A stretch of 16,580 bases of DNA from Synechococcales cyanobacterium PMM_0003. Lineage in GTDB: Bacteria; Cyanobacteriota; Cyanobacteriia; Pseudanabaenales; Pseudanabaenaceae. The translations under genes were made by a program, and so were the position numbers. The DNA is taken from assembly GCA_949128015.1 (NCBI GenBank), contig CASBRC010000098.1, positions 1 through 16,580 of the forward strand, written 5' to 3'. Numbering within the stretch: the first letter of the stretch is position 1; each line of letters opens with the position of its first letter. The notes under the pieces are model-generated. The model had not been told where the DNA came from. It was given only the letters and a program-made list of their open reading frames with translations, and made no database searches. Below, piece after piece: positions 1 through 8,681 of the stretch.

Positions 1-135
1 CCATTCTCATTAAGCAACTGATAAATTACTATTTTATTTATTAAATTATAAAGATAATCAGTAATTCGTCGGTTATACGAACACTGTTTTTTGTTGATTC
101 TTCTAGGTTGAGCAGTTACTTTTTTATTGCTCTAT

Positions 136-162
136 TAGAACAAGAGGCTTAAGCCCCTTGTT
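136..162 (-). repeat. Palindromic repeat copy 1, downstream of atpA (possible terminator)
   Basis: Twelve-base arms (139-150 and 151-162) form an almost perfect palindrome around a central CTTAAG, with one mismatch at 145. It lies 12 bases past the atpA stop codon, so in the atpA transcript it would fold as a hairpin. No clear U-run follows it, so factor-independent termination is uncertain. The 25 bases at 136-160 match 3485-3509 at 23 positions, so this is a repeated element and not a one-off terminator. The rest of 1-135 is AT-rich, and I see no gene there. Confidence 0.7.
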
Positions 163-173
163 TGATTTATGAA

Positions 174-1700
<1,527 letters not shown>

Positions 1701-1748
1701 TTACCAGTTATCAGCGATCGATTTGTTTTTAATATTTTGAGGAGATTC

Positions 1749-1769
1749 GCTATTAGCTGCGCTAATAGC
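1749..1769 (-). other. Stem-loop in the delta-alpha spacer
   Basis: A perfect 9-bp inverted repeat (1749-1757 with 1761-1769) and a 3-base loop lie in the 94-bp spacer between the delta stop and the alpha start. In the operon mRNA it would fold as a hairpin about 60 bases before the alpha start codon. No U-run follows, so mRNA processing, stability or translation control is more likely than full termination. The role is inferred. Confidence 0.6.
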
Positions 1770-1785
1770 TTGTGAATTTTGCAGA

Positions 1786-2343
1786 CTAAACGCCTGCGGT
1801 TAAGCTGCTTTTTAGTCGGCGTAGTTGTCCGCGAATGCTGGCATCAACGACTTGAGATCCAACTTTAATGATCACACCACCGATTAATTCGGGGTTAATG
1901 GTCACAGCGAGTTCGACACTATTAGCACTTGTCATCGCTTTAACGCGATCGCAAATGCTATCTTCTTGCGCTCTGCTCAATTTCAAAGCAGTAGTGATTT
2001 CAGCGAGAGCAACTTTGTCGATTACGCGCAACAAGGCTTTAAACTCATTGACGATTTCAGCTAAGAAAGCAATCCGTTTGCGATCGACTAATAAGAGTAA
2101 AAAGCTTTTAGTTACAGGATTAACTTGTGAACCAAATACACTTTCAATTACGCCTTTTTTGACGTTTGCGCCAATTAAAGGACTAGCAAATAGTTGACTT
2201 AACTCAATAGAATTAGTTAACGTATCGCCAATTAAACGCACATCTTTCGCGATCGCATCTAAATTATTTTGCTCTTGTGCCAAAGACATCAGAGCTTCAG
2301 CGTAAGGAGCGACGACTGCTTGACTAACAGAACTAGATTTCAT
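1786..2343 (-). CDS. atpH: ATP synthase F1 subunit delta
   Basis: Delta (OSCP-type) subunit, which sits on top of F1 and holds it to the b/b' peripheral stalk. The product has 185 residues, the usual length. The N-terminal part (about 10-110) has the six-helix-bundle character seen in PYAEALMSLAQ and SLFLASPLIG-like stretches, and the C-terminal part carries the conserved NPELIGGVIIKVGSQVVD-type strand region at about 150-168. The start is firm: AGGAG lies 6 bases upstream of the ATG and overlaps the stop codon of atpF, so the two genes are probably translationally coupled. Some nomenclatures call this gene atpD. Confidence 0.98.
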   Translation of the reverse strand: MKSSSVSQAVVAPYAEALMSLAQEQNNLDAIAKDVRLIGDTLTNSIELSQLFASPLIGANVKKGVIESVFGSQVNPVTKSFLLLLVDRKRIAFLAEIVNEFKALLRVIDKVALAEITTALKLSRAQEDSICDRVKAMTSANSVELAVTINPELIGGVIIKVGSQVVDASIRGQLRRLKSSLTAGV

Positions 2344-2349
2344 GTTTTT

Positions 2350-2354
2350 CTCCT
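2350..2354 (-). promoter_or_regulatory. Ribosome binding site of atpH, overlapping the atpF stop
   Basis: AGGAG on the minus strand, 6 bases from the delta ATG. The TAG stop of atpF (2353-2355) shares bases with it, so a ribosome ending on atpF sits directly on the delta initiation site. This is the best Shine-Dalgarno sequence in the operon. Confidence 0.8.
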
Positions 2355-2886
2355 AGTCAGAACTCAAAAGGGCAATGCTACGGTCGATTAATTCAATTTG
2401 AGTATCTTCACTCAAACCGCGATCAAAATAAGACTGCACACTCGCAAGCGCTTTTTCAGCGACTTGCTGACGCAATTGCACGATCACGCGCTCTTGCTCA
2501 GTGGAAATCTCTTGATCGGCAGCTTCACGCAAACGCGCAATATCTGCATCAACCGTTGCCAAAATTAGATCAGCCGCGTTTTTTGCATCAGCTTCTGCTT
2601 GTTTACGCAAGTTATCAGCTTCAGTTTTTGCCTGAGCTAATTTACCTTGCTGTTCAGATAGCTTTGCTGAAGCTTCTTTTTGACGATTTTCTGCATCAGC
2701 GATCGCCGATTGGATTGACTCCAAGCGTGCCGAGAGAATTTTGCCTAAGAAACCGCGACCTGCATAGATCAAAAGACCGATAACGATCACTAAGTTGATC
2801 AGGTTAGTTTCCAGAATATCGGAATTAAGTCCGAACCCTGAATGTTCGCCTGCTTCACTTGCAAGTAAGACGAAATTTCTAATCAT
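2353..2886 (-). CDS. atpF: ATP synthase Fo subunit b
   Basis: Peripheral stalk subunit b, a membrane-anchored helical rod that pairs with b' and links subunit a to delta and F1. The product has 177 residues. One hydrophobic anchor lies at about residues 28-45 (INLVIVIGLLIYAGRGFL). A long charged Ala/Glu/Lys/Gln-rich coiled coil fills about 50-155, and a short C-terminal delta-binding part follows. The 20 or so residues before the anchor are typical of cyanobacterial b. The upstream AACC-type sequence is not a good ribosome site. The gene lies 65 bp after b' and 9 bp before delta. Confidence 0.98.
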   Translation of the reverse strand: MIRNFVLLASEAGEHSGFGLNSDILETNLINLVIVIGLLIYAGRGFLGKILSARLESIQSAIADAENRQKEASAKLSEQQGKLAQAKTEADNLRKQAEADAKNAADLILATVDADIARLREAADQEISTEQERVIVQLRQQVAEKALASVQSYFDRGLSEDTQIELIDRSIALLSSD

Positions 2887-2918
2887 AAAGGTTATTTCTA
2901 TTACTCAATACCAGCCAG

Positions 2919-2943
2919 AATCTAGACAGAAACTATCTAGATT
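2919..2943 (-). other. Stem-loop in the b'-b spacer
   Basis: A perfect 8-bp inverted repeat (2919-2926 with 2936-2943) with a 9-base loop lies in the 65-bp spacer between b' and b, with a possible ninth G-U pair. It begins 8 bases beyond the b' stop codon in the mRNA and sits about 30 bases before the b start. An RNA hairpin is inferred; no terminator U-run is present. Confidence 0.55.
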
Positions 2944-2951
2944 TATCAAAA

Positions 2952-3449
2952 CTAGGATCTAACTAAGTTACCTAGTAGTTTTTCGAGAACTTGGCGACTG
3001 AGTGATTCTACTTCCGCGTCTAGAGATGCAGTCGCATCTTGTTTTTGCTTATCGATTTCCGCTTTAGCAGCAGCAACTTTAGTTTGTGCTTCCGCGATCG
3101 CGGCATCAATACGTTCTTTACGAATCTTGTTTGCGCCCGATTGAGCAGTGGCTAAAACGTTTTGAGTTGACTTACGAGCAGTAGCAAGCTCTTGCTCGTA
3201 TTCTTTGACAACTAATTCCGCCTTTTCGAGACGCTCTTTGGAGCCAATGATCTGATTTCTCACATAATCATCGCGATCGTCGATCGCTTTGGTTAGAGGC
3301 TTAAAGAAGATAACGTTGAGAAGCGCGACAAAAACAACAAATTGCACCGCCATAATTGGAAGTGTGGCATTGATATCAAACAAGCCGCCTTTATGTTCTA
3401 CTGCTTCCGCAGCCACAAGAACAGTTGAAAAAAGGTTCCAAATAGTCAT
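2952..3449 (-). CDS. atpG: ATP synthase Fo subunit b' (b2)
   Basis: Second peripheral-stalk subunit of photosynthetic ATP synthases, forming a b-b' heterodimer. The product has 165 residues. The family signature GGLFD-NATLP followed by the hydrophobic MAVQFVVFVALLNVIFFKPL is at about residues 20-52 and forms the single membrane anchor. The rest is a charged coiled coil (about 55-160). The ATG at 3449 leaves about 20 residues before GGLFD, normal for the family. A split b/b' pair in place of two identical b chains is a marker of cyanobacteria, plastids and some other phototrophs. Names vary (atpF', atpF2, atpG). Confidence 0.97.
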   Translation of the reverse strand: MTIWNLFSTVLVAAEAVEHKGGLFDINATLPIMAVQFVVFVALLNVIFFKPLTKAIDDRDDYVRNQIIGSKERLEKAELVVKEYEQELATARKSTQNVLATAQSGANKIRKERIDAAIAEAQTKVAAAKAEIDKQKQDATASLDAEVESLSRQVLEKLLGNLVRS

Positions 3450-3484
3450 AGGTATGTTGTCGATTACTGGAAATTCTTGCAGAC

Positions 3485-3511
3485 TAGAACAAGGGGCTTG
3501 AGCCCCTTGCC
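3485..3511 (-). repeat. Palindromic repeat copy 2, in the c-b' spacer
   Basis: Second copy of the element at 136-160 (23 of 25 bases shared). Arms 3490-3498 and 3501-3509 pair perfectly around a 2-base centre. It lies in the 89-bp spacer between the c subunit stop and the b' start, where it could act as a partial terminator or a 3' stabiliser and help produce more c than b'. The element is direct observation; the role is inferred. Confidence 0.75.
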
Positions 3512-3538
3512 TTTCTGGCTTAACAGAATCAAAAATAC

Positions 3539-3838
<300 letters not shown>

Positions 3839-3842
3839 CTAT

Positions 3843-3858
3843 GGGAAGCGAACTTCCC
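3843..3858 (-). other. Stem-loop with UUCG loop in the a-c spacer
   Basis: Six G/C-rich base pairs (3843-3848 with 3853-3858) enclose a 4-base loop that reads UUCG in the mRNA sense. The closing pair is G-C, not the C-G of the extra-stable tetraloop. It lies in the 98-bp spacer between atpB and atpE, downstream of the atpB stop and about 55 bases before the atpE start. It could protect or delimit the 5' end of an atpE-enriched transcript; that role is inferred. Confidence 0.55.
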
Positions 3859-3885
3859 GCAATCAATTGTTTGGATAGAGTAAGC

Positions 3886-4650
3886 TCAATGCTCATCATG
3901 TCCTTCATCACCATGTCCTTCCATCGCTTCACCAATGTATGAGGCTGCCAAGGTTGCAAAAATCAATGCTTGGATGGCGCTGGTAAATAGTCCCAGAATC
4001 ATCAATGGCAGAGGCACAAACAAAGGTACGAGGAGAACCATGACCCCCACAACTAGCTCATCGGCGAGGATGTTTCCGAAAAGACGGAAGCTGAGTGAGA
4101 GAGGCTTTGTGAAATCTTCAAGAACCCATAAAGGAAGAAGAAACGGAGAAGCTTGGACATATCTAGTGAAGTATTCCAAACCGCGCTTGCTCAATCCAGC
4201 ATAAAAATAGGCTAAGGAGACTAATAATGCTAGGGCGATCGTGGTATTGATGTCACCTGTCGGGGCAGCAAGCTCACCTTCAGGTAATTCGAGCAATTTC
4301 CAAGGAACTAACGCTCCGAACCAGTTCGATACGAAGATAAACAAGAATAGACTACCAACAAATGGCACCCATTCTCTATAGTGCTTTTCGCCAATCTGGT
4401 CTTTCGCGATGCCCTGAACGTATTCCAGAGCATATTCCATGAAATTTTGAAAACCTGCGGGCACACGTTGGTCAGCTTTGGCGGTGCTAGATCCGATGAG
4501 CGCAGCAACGAGTACTGCACCCATGACAATCCAGCTCACGATTAGCACTTGACCATGCACGGTGAAGTTACCAAACTCCCAATAAAAGTGTTTACCCACT
4601 TCTAAGGCGGCGATATTGGTTTTATAACCAAAAATTACTGGATCGATCAT
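3886..4650 (-). CDS. atpB: ATP synthase Fo subunit a
   Basis: Proton-channel subunit that faces the c ring. The product has 254 residues, with hydrophobic segments at about 33-53, 96-117, 135-152, 190-214 and 216-240. The essential arginine is Arg189 in [10 protein letters not shown], followed by the conserved ADELV. The start at ATG 4650 fits the family, although no close Shine-Dalgarno sequence is visible. The last 12 residues ([11 protein letters not shown] type) form a short acidic His-rich tail. The gene follows atpI by 61 bp and precedes c by 98 bp. In plastid nomenclature this subunit is called atpI. Confidence 0.98.
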   Translation of the reverse strand: MIDPVIFGYKTNIAALEVGKHFYWEFGNFTVHGQVLIVSWIVMGAVLVAALIGSSTAKADQRVPAGFQNFMEYALEYVQGIAKDQIGEKHYREWVPFVGSLFLFIFVSNWFGALVPWKLLELPEGELAAPTGDINTTIALALLVSLAYFYAGLSKRGLEYFTRYVQASPFLLPLWVLEDFTKPLSLSFRLFGNILADELVVGVMVLLVPLFVPLPLMILGLFTSAIQALIFATLAASYIGEAMEGHGDEGHDEH

Positions 4651-4711
4651 GTTCGATATGTTACAACCTGTAGGAGGTCAAATCAGCGAGAATTGAAAAC
4701 CAACACTCAAC

Positions 4712-5134
4712 CTAAGCCTTGCTCAAATCTTGAGCAACAATCACCAAAACTGCAACTTTGTAAGTCATGAAGCCTAAGAATGCTGGCAAAATTTCCAGAT
4801 ATTCTGATTTAGCTGCGATCGCAATCAGAAGCACAAATAAACCAAGCCGTGATAAGCCGAGACGGTTGGACTCGCCACCCAGTCGGTCTACGCTCTTGGT
4901 TAACATTCTGAAATAAATCGTGCCAACCAGCGAACCCACAGCATAGCTCAGGGCGATTTTCCAGCCGTACCAAAACCATACCGCCGAGCCAATAATGGCT
5001 CCAGAGACAAGGGTGAGTACTAACAGCTTAAACTTGAGGCGATCGTATTCTTCCATGCCATCAGAAACTGATGTGGATGAGGTTTCTACAACTTTCTGCG
5101 AAGTTATGCTGTTTTTTGCGGGAATGATCTTCAC
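4712..5134 (-). CDS. atpI: ATP synthase assembly protein I (AtpI)
   Basis: Small membrane protein at the head of the atp operon, implicated in other bacteria in c-ring assembly or stability. The product has 140 residues from a GTG at 5134. Four hydrophobic segments lie at about 36-54, 59-76, 92-108 and 114-135. The motif GGESNRLGLSRLGLF lies before the third. Its position upstream of subunit a is the normal one. The start is uncertain: no ribosome site precedes the GTG, and an internal ATG at 5056 would give 114 residues, close to the usual length of cyanobacterial AtpI, removing a polar Ser/Thr-rich 26-residue head. As the first gene, it marks the promoter side of the operon. Confidence 0.9.
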   Translation of the reverse strand: MKIIPAKNSITSQKVVETSSTSVSDGMEEYDRLKFKLLVLTLVSGAIIGSAVWFWYGWKIALSYAVGSLVGTIYFRMLTKSVDRLGGESNRLGLSRLGLFVLLIAIAAKSEYLEILPAFLGFMTYKVAVLVIVAQDLSKA

Positions 5135-5494
5135 TGTTAACTTTTATCGATTGACTTTTAGTGAAAGGTGCTAATTATTTGAGTGGTTTAAGTGAAGAAC
5201 TGGCTCTAAAAATAGTAACCAAAACGGGTGTCCAAAAACTTGAATGTAGCTGTCTACACCGTTGCTAAGCATATCACGCAAGATGTCACATTTGCTTTGC
5301 AACTCTTTAACAAGTAGGTGTTCGGCAGCGCAAGTCGCCCCTCTATACTTTTTGGCGGATACTTTTAATAGGTATTTCGTCTATGTTGGGGTGTTACTAT
5401 AGCAAAAAGTTTTAGACGAATGCTTAAAATATTTTTAAATTTAAAAATTTAAAAATATTTTTCTAAGTAGTCTCCTAAAATTTGTTATTTTTTT
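5135..5494. promoter_or_regulatory. Divergent intergenic region (atp operon promoter side)
   Basis: A 360-bp region without a convincing gene lies between the divergent atpI and the exported protein at 5495. It should hold the atp operon promoter (leftward) and the promoter of 5495 (rightward). I could not fix either: a TACTAT-like -10 exists on the minus strand at 5212-5217 and on the plus strand at 5395-5400, but neither has a convincing -35 at normal spacing. The heptamer ACTTTTA occurs three times (5140-5146, 5154-5160, 5361-5367). The right end holds the AT-only inverted repeat described separately. Confidence 0.5.
5426..5461. repeat. AT-only perfect inverted repeat (17-bp arms)
   Basis: Arms 5426-5442 and 5445-5461 are exact reverse complements separated by AA, and contain only A and T. 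The repeat lies 33 bp before the GTG of the exported protein at 5495. It could be a protein-binding site, a cruciform-prone element, or a hairpin in the 5' leader. With no G/C pairs it is a poor intrinsic terminator stem. Confidence 0.7.
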
Positions 5495-6142
5495 GTGAGC
5501 ATCCAGAATTTGCAACTTATGTCCACATCTTTCGCTAAGCCTTGCTCGTTTCGGTTTGCTTTCCAAGCCGTAGTTTTGTCTCTCGCATCCTCTGCTGCTT
5601 TGCTGCCTCTAGGGGCGATCGCTCAAAATACTGCTTCGGCGCAACAACTTCTAGCCCAGTCAAAGCCAGTCGTATCCCCGCAGGCTCAGCCTGTAGAAAA
5701 TACTAAACCAAATTCTTTAGAGAGTAGTGTGTTTAGTATTTCAGGTGGGCAGCGATTGATGTCGGAATCGATGACTGCAATTAGTCAGCAAAATTACGAT
5801 CAAGCTGTATCTAAATTGCAAGATGCTCGTCAAGTTTTTAATCAATTATCAAACTTTTATCAAGAGCTAACGACGAGCTTCTCAGGAATTGACAATCGCA
5901 TCTCTGATAATCATCGTCGTAAGGCTTTGCAAACGGCTCAGTTGCGTGATGAGGCAACTTATCAGCTTGCTGTGGTCTACCGTGCCAAAAATCAACCAGA
6001 ACTGGCCGTACCTTTGCTAATTCAGCTAATTCGCAGTCAAGCACCGACAAGGGACTTGGGACTACAAGCTTATCAGCAGTTGTTTGAACTAGGCTTTGTA
6101 GATGTTCAGTACACGCCTCCTAGCGCAGCTACGCCTAAATAG
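5495..6142 (+). CDS. Exported helical (TPR-like) protein of unknown function
   Basis: A 215-residue protein that I do not recognise by name. An N-terminal export signal is visible: basic residues near 15-20, a hydrophobic core at about 21-40, and an A-I-A/Q cleavage-like site at 43, so the mature protein is probably periplasmic or lumenal. A Gln/Pro-rich linker (about 44-75) follows. Then come two helix-pair stretches of TPR character, about 85-115 (A/Q-rich, NYDQAVSKLQDAR) and 151-180 (RDEATYQLAVVYRAKNQPELA), the latter close to a TPR consensus. The tail is short and Pro-rich. The start is ambiguous: GTG 5495 and ATG 5519 both lack a ribosome site, and either leaves the signal peptide intact. 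Its right neighbour is convergent, with a shared stem-loop between them. Confidence 0.75.
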   Translation: MSIQNLQLMSTSFAKPCSFRFAFQAVVLSLASSAALLPLGAIAQNTASAQQLLAQSKPVVSPQAQPVENTKPNSLESSVFSISGGQRLMSESMTAISQQNYDQAVSKLQDARQVFNQLSNFYQELTTSFSGIDNRISDNHRRKALQTAQLRDEATYQLAVVYRAKNQPELAVPLLIQLIRSQAPTRDLGLQAYQQLFELGFVDVQYTPPSAATPK

Positions 6143-6159
6143 AGCTAAATATAGAGAGC

Positions 6160-6184
6160 AAAGTGGGCAGTTCGCGCTCACTTT
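6160..6184. terminator. Stem-loop between convergent genes
   Basis: Nine pairs (6160-6168 with 6176-6184, one G-U in the plus sense) around a 7-base loop, placed between the stop codons of the convergent genes at 5495-6142 and 6192-7865. The position suits a shared transcription end. No long T-run follows directly on either strand, so efficiency is uncertain. Confidence 0.55.
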
Positions 6185-6191
6185 GACCTTA

Positions 6192-7865
6192 CTAGGAGTT
6201 TTTTGCCCACCAAGCTAAGCCGTAACGCTGGCTTGGTGTATTTGTTTGAGGAGATTTAAATACAACTCTAAGCTTGTATTTACCCGTGACGGGGATTTTC
6301 ATAAAAATATGCTGTAAATTGTCAACTTGACTGACTGATGACCAAATACTTTGAGAGATATCGGTATCTTGCGATCGCATTAAGTACAAGTCGATTTTAT
6401 TAAAGCCTTCATCACTAAAGCCCTCGCCAATATCAAATAGTCCATTACCATTTTTGTCATTGAGCTTGACTTGGCGATCCCAATTTAAGGTGGCGGAAAT
6501 AAAGCTATCGGCTAATAGGGATTTGGCAAAAACATAGTCTTGATATTTATCGACTTCGACAATATTTGTATCCCAGCCGATCGCATTAATGTTAGCCGAT
6601 CCATTATTGGGAGATTGTTGTCCCGCTTGATATTGTAGAAAAGCTCGATGGGCATTGAGTTGACCCGCTCCGAGACTACGGCTAAGGGGAATTGCGCGAT
6701 TAGCATAGGCTTCAGTATCGAGCCATGTTTTACCAAAAGTATCAAGAATAGTTTTAGACATGCCGAGAAGTTTGCCATCGCCGCGATCTTGGATTTTATC
6801 GGCAGAGTTGATTAGAACTGCTTTAATCAGCTCATGACGACGGGCATCAATGCTCCAGCTACCACTTTCGATTTGGCGATTGGCATATTCATGTAGGAGC
6901 GCGATCGTCCCGACAACATGGGGTGCAGCAAAACTAGAGCCATTAGCATTTTTGAATTTGCTTTGCAGGGTGGGAAGCTTGAGATTATTACCAGGAGAAA
7001 GCAAAGCAAGCGATCGCCTACCATCGATCGGGCTTTCCACACCTGCTGTCCATTTACCGTCCTTATTTAGATCGCTGAAGGATTCACCTTGATCGTATTT
7101 GCCATTGTTATTGCGATCGAGGTATGGCTCATCGATCAGGTTACCGCGTTCGAGTTGACGATAAATACCATCAACCTCACGGGTAAATCCGACCGTAAAG
7201 CCGTTATATAAGTCGGTAGGGATGGGAATACCGCCTTTACCTTGGTTACCAGCAACGATTGGCACAGTATTATGAGTAGAGGCGATCCAATCAACGCATA
7301 GAGTTAGTAAAGCACCGCCATCCATCTGAGCATTAGGGCGTGGGTCTTCGCGAAGGAGTTCACCAAAGCTGAAATTAATAGCTCGAACTGTGCTGTTGTA
7401 TTGTCGAGCAATATATTGGGCGGCAATGCATGCTTCAGGCTGCCCATCTTGACGGCGTTGGGAATATGCCGAAGATAGAAGTTTTGCATCTGGGGCAACA
7501 CCACGGCGAACTTTATGTTGGCTAATGATTACTGCGGCAACTTGGGCAGAATGATCATCGACATTGCGGTTAGGTACAGCTTTACCATCACGAAAAAAGA
7601 CTTCGTAGGGCTTTACAATCGCTCGATCGAGTTGCAAGAGTTTATTAAAAATTTTATCTACAGCAAATCGACTGGGACGGCTTAGCTCGACTTGCCCAAT
7701 AAATATATCCTTGCCAGTAAGGTTGTAAGGTGCTTTTTGCAGAGTACGTGCGTCTATCCCTTGGCGATCAACAGACTTTTCTAAAGCCCAACTTGTCGGA
7801 ATAGCTGCCATACTCATATAAATGCTTAGCAAAATCCAACGAGCAGAACAAACTGATCTAAACAT
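6192..7865 (-). CDS. Exported subtilisin-like (S8) serine protease
   Basis: 557 residues with a signal peptide at 1-27 (cleavage after SWA), so it acts outside the cytoplasm. The S8 core is recognisable: His105 in DDHSAQVA, oxyanion Asn207 in VAGNQG, and nucleophile Ser311 in GSSFAAPH. Where subtilisins have V-x-D-S/T-G, this protein has IGQVELS, so Glu60 takes the place of the catalytic Asp. Inserted in the catalytic domain are two Asp/Asn-rich loops of Ca-binding type (D250-E261, D-x-N-N-N-G-x-x-D; and D265-W272, D-x-N-x-D-G), and a third lies at D470-E481. The C-terminal part (about 435-540) looks like a PPC-type beta-sandwich (IDLYLMRSQ then VDNLQHIFMKIPVTGKYKL). The start ATG 7865 gives a clean signal peptide; a weak GGGA precedes it. 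It is divergent from the small exported protein at 7995. Confidence 0.88.
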   Translation of the reverse strand: MFRSVCSARWILLSIYMSMAAIPTSWALEKSVDRQGIDARTLQKAPYNLTGKDIFIGQVELSRPSRFAVDKIFNKLLQLDRAIVKPYEVFFRDGKAVPNRNVDDHSAQVAAVIISQHKVRRGVAPDAKLLSSAYSQRRQDGQPEACIAAQYIARQYNSTVRAINFSFGELLREDPRPNAQMDGGALLTLCVDWIASTHNTVPIVAGNQGKGGIPIPTDLYNGFTVGFTREVDGIYRQLERGNLIDEPYLDRNNNGKYDQGESFSDLNKDGKWTAGVESPIDGRRSLALLSPGNNLKLPTLQSKFKNANGSSFAAPHVVGTIALLHEYANRQIESGSWSIDARRHELIKAVLINSADKIQDRGDGKLLGMSKTILDTFGKTWLDTEAYANRAIPLSRSLGAGQLNAHRAFLQYQAGQQSPNNGSANINAIGWDTNIVEVDKYQDYVFAKSLLADSFISATLNWDRQVKLNDKNGNGLFDIGEGFSDEGFNKIDLYLMRSQDTDISQSIWSSVSQVDNLQHIFMKIPVTGKYKLRVVFKSPQTNTPSQRYGLAWWAKNS

Positions 7866-7935
7866 CTTTTTCCCGTCCGTTGTCTTTAAAAGGTATTTTA
7901 GCGGATAGATCTAGAGACTAAATACCAGAATATCC

Positions 7936-7955
7936 ATGCATAATTATGTATGCAT
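7936..7955. promoter_or_regulatory. Inverted repeat in the divergent promoter region
   Basis: Perfect 7-bp arms (7936-7942 ATGCATA, 7949-7955 TATGCAT) with a 6-base spacer lie in the 129-bp region between the divergent genes at 7865 and 7995. The size and symmetry resemble a dimeric regulator site. No regulator gene is adjacent, so this is a candidate only. Confidence 0.4.
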
Positions 7956-7967
7956 CTTTAAAAATTT

Positions 7968-7984
7968 AACTTTTGCCAAAAGTT
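7968..7984. promoter_or_regulatory. Inverted repeat just before the 7995 start
   Basis: Perfect 8-bp arms (7968-7975 AACTTTTG, 7977-7984 CAAAAGTT) around a single base end 10 bases before the ATG at 7995. No Shine-Dalgarno sequence lies in between. It could be an operator. As RNA it would need a larger loop and would sit where a ribosome binds. Confidence 0.45.
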
Positions 7985-7994
7985 CTTAAAATAT

Positions 7995-8675
7995 ATGACC
8001 AAAATTTTGGCGATCGCAATTGTGGCAATTTCCTACTTGAGTATTAGCAACGCCGCCTATGGCGATGCCAAAATGTCTCAGCGTGCTAATGATCTAGAAA
8101 TTGATCGCCAAGTAATCGAGAGTAGTCCAGTATTGCAACGTTGGCTAGAGAGTCCACCCGATCTTTTAGACGATATTTACAATATGCCTAGTTTTAATAC
8201 AAAGTTGAGGCTGGGGCTTACATCGCGCAATCATTCGCTTGGGGTTGAGGCTGGAGTTGAAGATCTGTTTGTGGGGCGATCGCCTTTGACGGTGAGCGGC
8301 AGTTATCAGACTGAGTTTAGCGGTCGAGAAAGTGAGATTCAGGCAAATCTTCGTTACTATGTTTTGCCATTGGGTTCTTATTGGAATATTTCTCCAATTA
8401 TCGGATACAGTCAATTTAATCAACTAGATCGCCCACAAATTTCAGGATTAGATGTGGGATTGCAAGGAATTTTAGTTTTATCACCCCATAGTTCAGATTT
8501 GCGGTTGAGCCATACTTTTACTTCTCCCACGGGAAATCTGGAAATGAGTAAGACTTCGCTTTCATCTAGCTACGCAATTACCAATAATTTACGCTTAGGC
8601 ACAAAAATCGAATGGCGGCGATCGCCCCTAATTTATGACAGTCGAGTAGGCTTTTTATTAGAGCTAGCGCTTTAA
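7995..8675 (+). CDS. Small exported protein, possibly beta-barrel, unknown function
   Basis: 226 residues that I do not recognise by name. There is a signal peptide of about 20 residues (hydrophobic 4-18, cleavage-like SNA). A helical acidic stretch at about 27-65 precedes a C-terminal region (about 66-226) made of alternating polar/hydrophobic strands (TKLRLGLTSRNHSLGVEAGVE, PLTVSGSYQTEF, ANLRYYVLPL, DVGLQGILVLS, DLRLSHTF). It ends in a strand with the pattern RVGFLLELAL. That pattern fits an outer-membrane beta-barrel, but the last residue is Leu and not the classical Phe/Trp. It is divergent from the S8 protease and convergent with the Hsp70-like gene, with a strong terminator after its stop. 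Confidence 0.72.
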   Translation: MTKILAIAIVAISYLSISNAAYGDAKMSQRANDLEIDRQVIESSPVLQRWLESPPDLLDDIYNMPSFNTKLRLGLTSRNHSLGVEAGVEDLFVGRSPLTVSGSYQTEFSGRESEIQANLRYYVLPLGSYWNISPIIGYSQFNQLDRPQISGLDVGLQGILVLSPHSSDLRLSHTFTSPTGNLEMSKTSLSSSYAITNNLRLGTKIEWRRSPLIYDSRVGFLLELAL

Positions 8676-8681
8676 AATAAT

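Noticed and set aside
1868..2197. 109-codon plus-strand frame
   Set aside because: Antisense to the delta subunit gene with no family resemblance or ribosome site.
5208..5245. TACTAT-like -10 box for the atp operon
   Set aside because: No -35 element at 16-18 bases, so it is mentioned only as a possibility in the spacer entry.
5245..5258. Short TGTAG/CTACA hairpin in the atp upstream region
   Set aside because: Only 5 bp with a 4-base loop; expected by chance in 360 bases of spacer.
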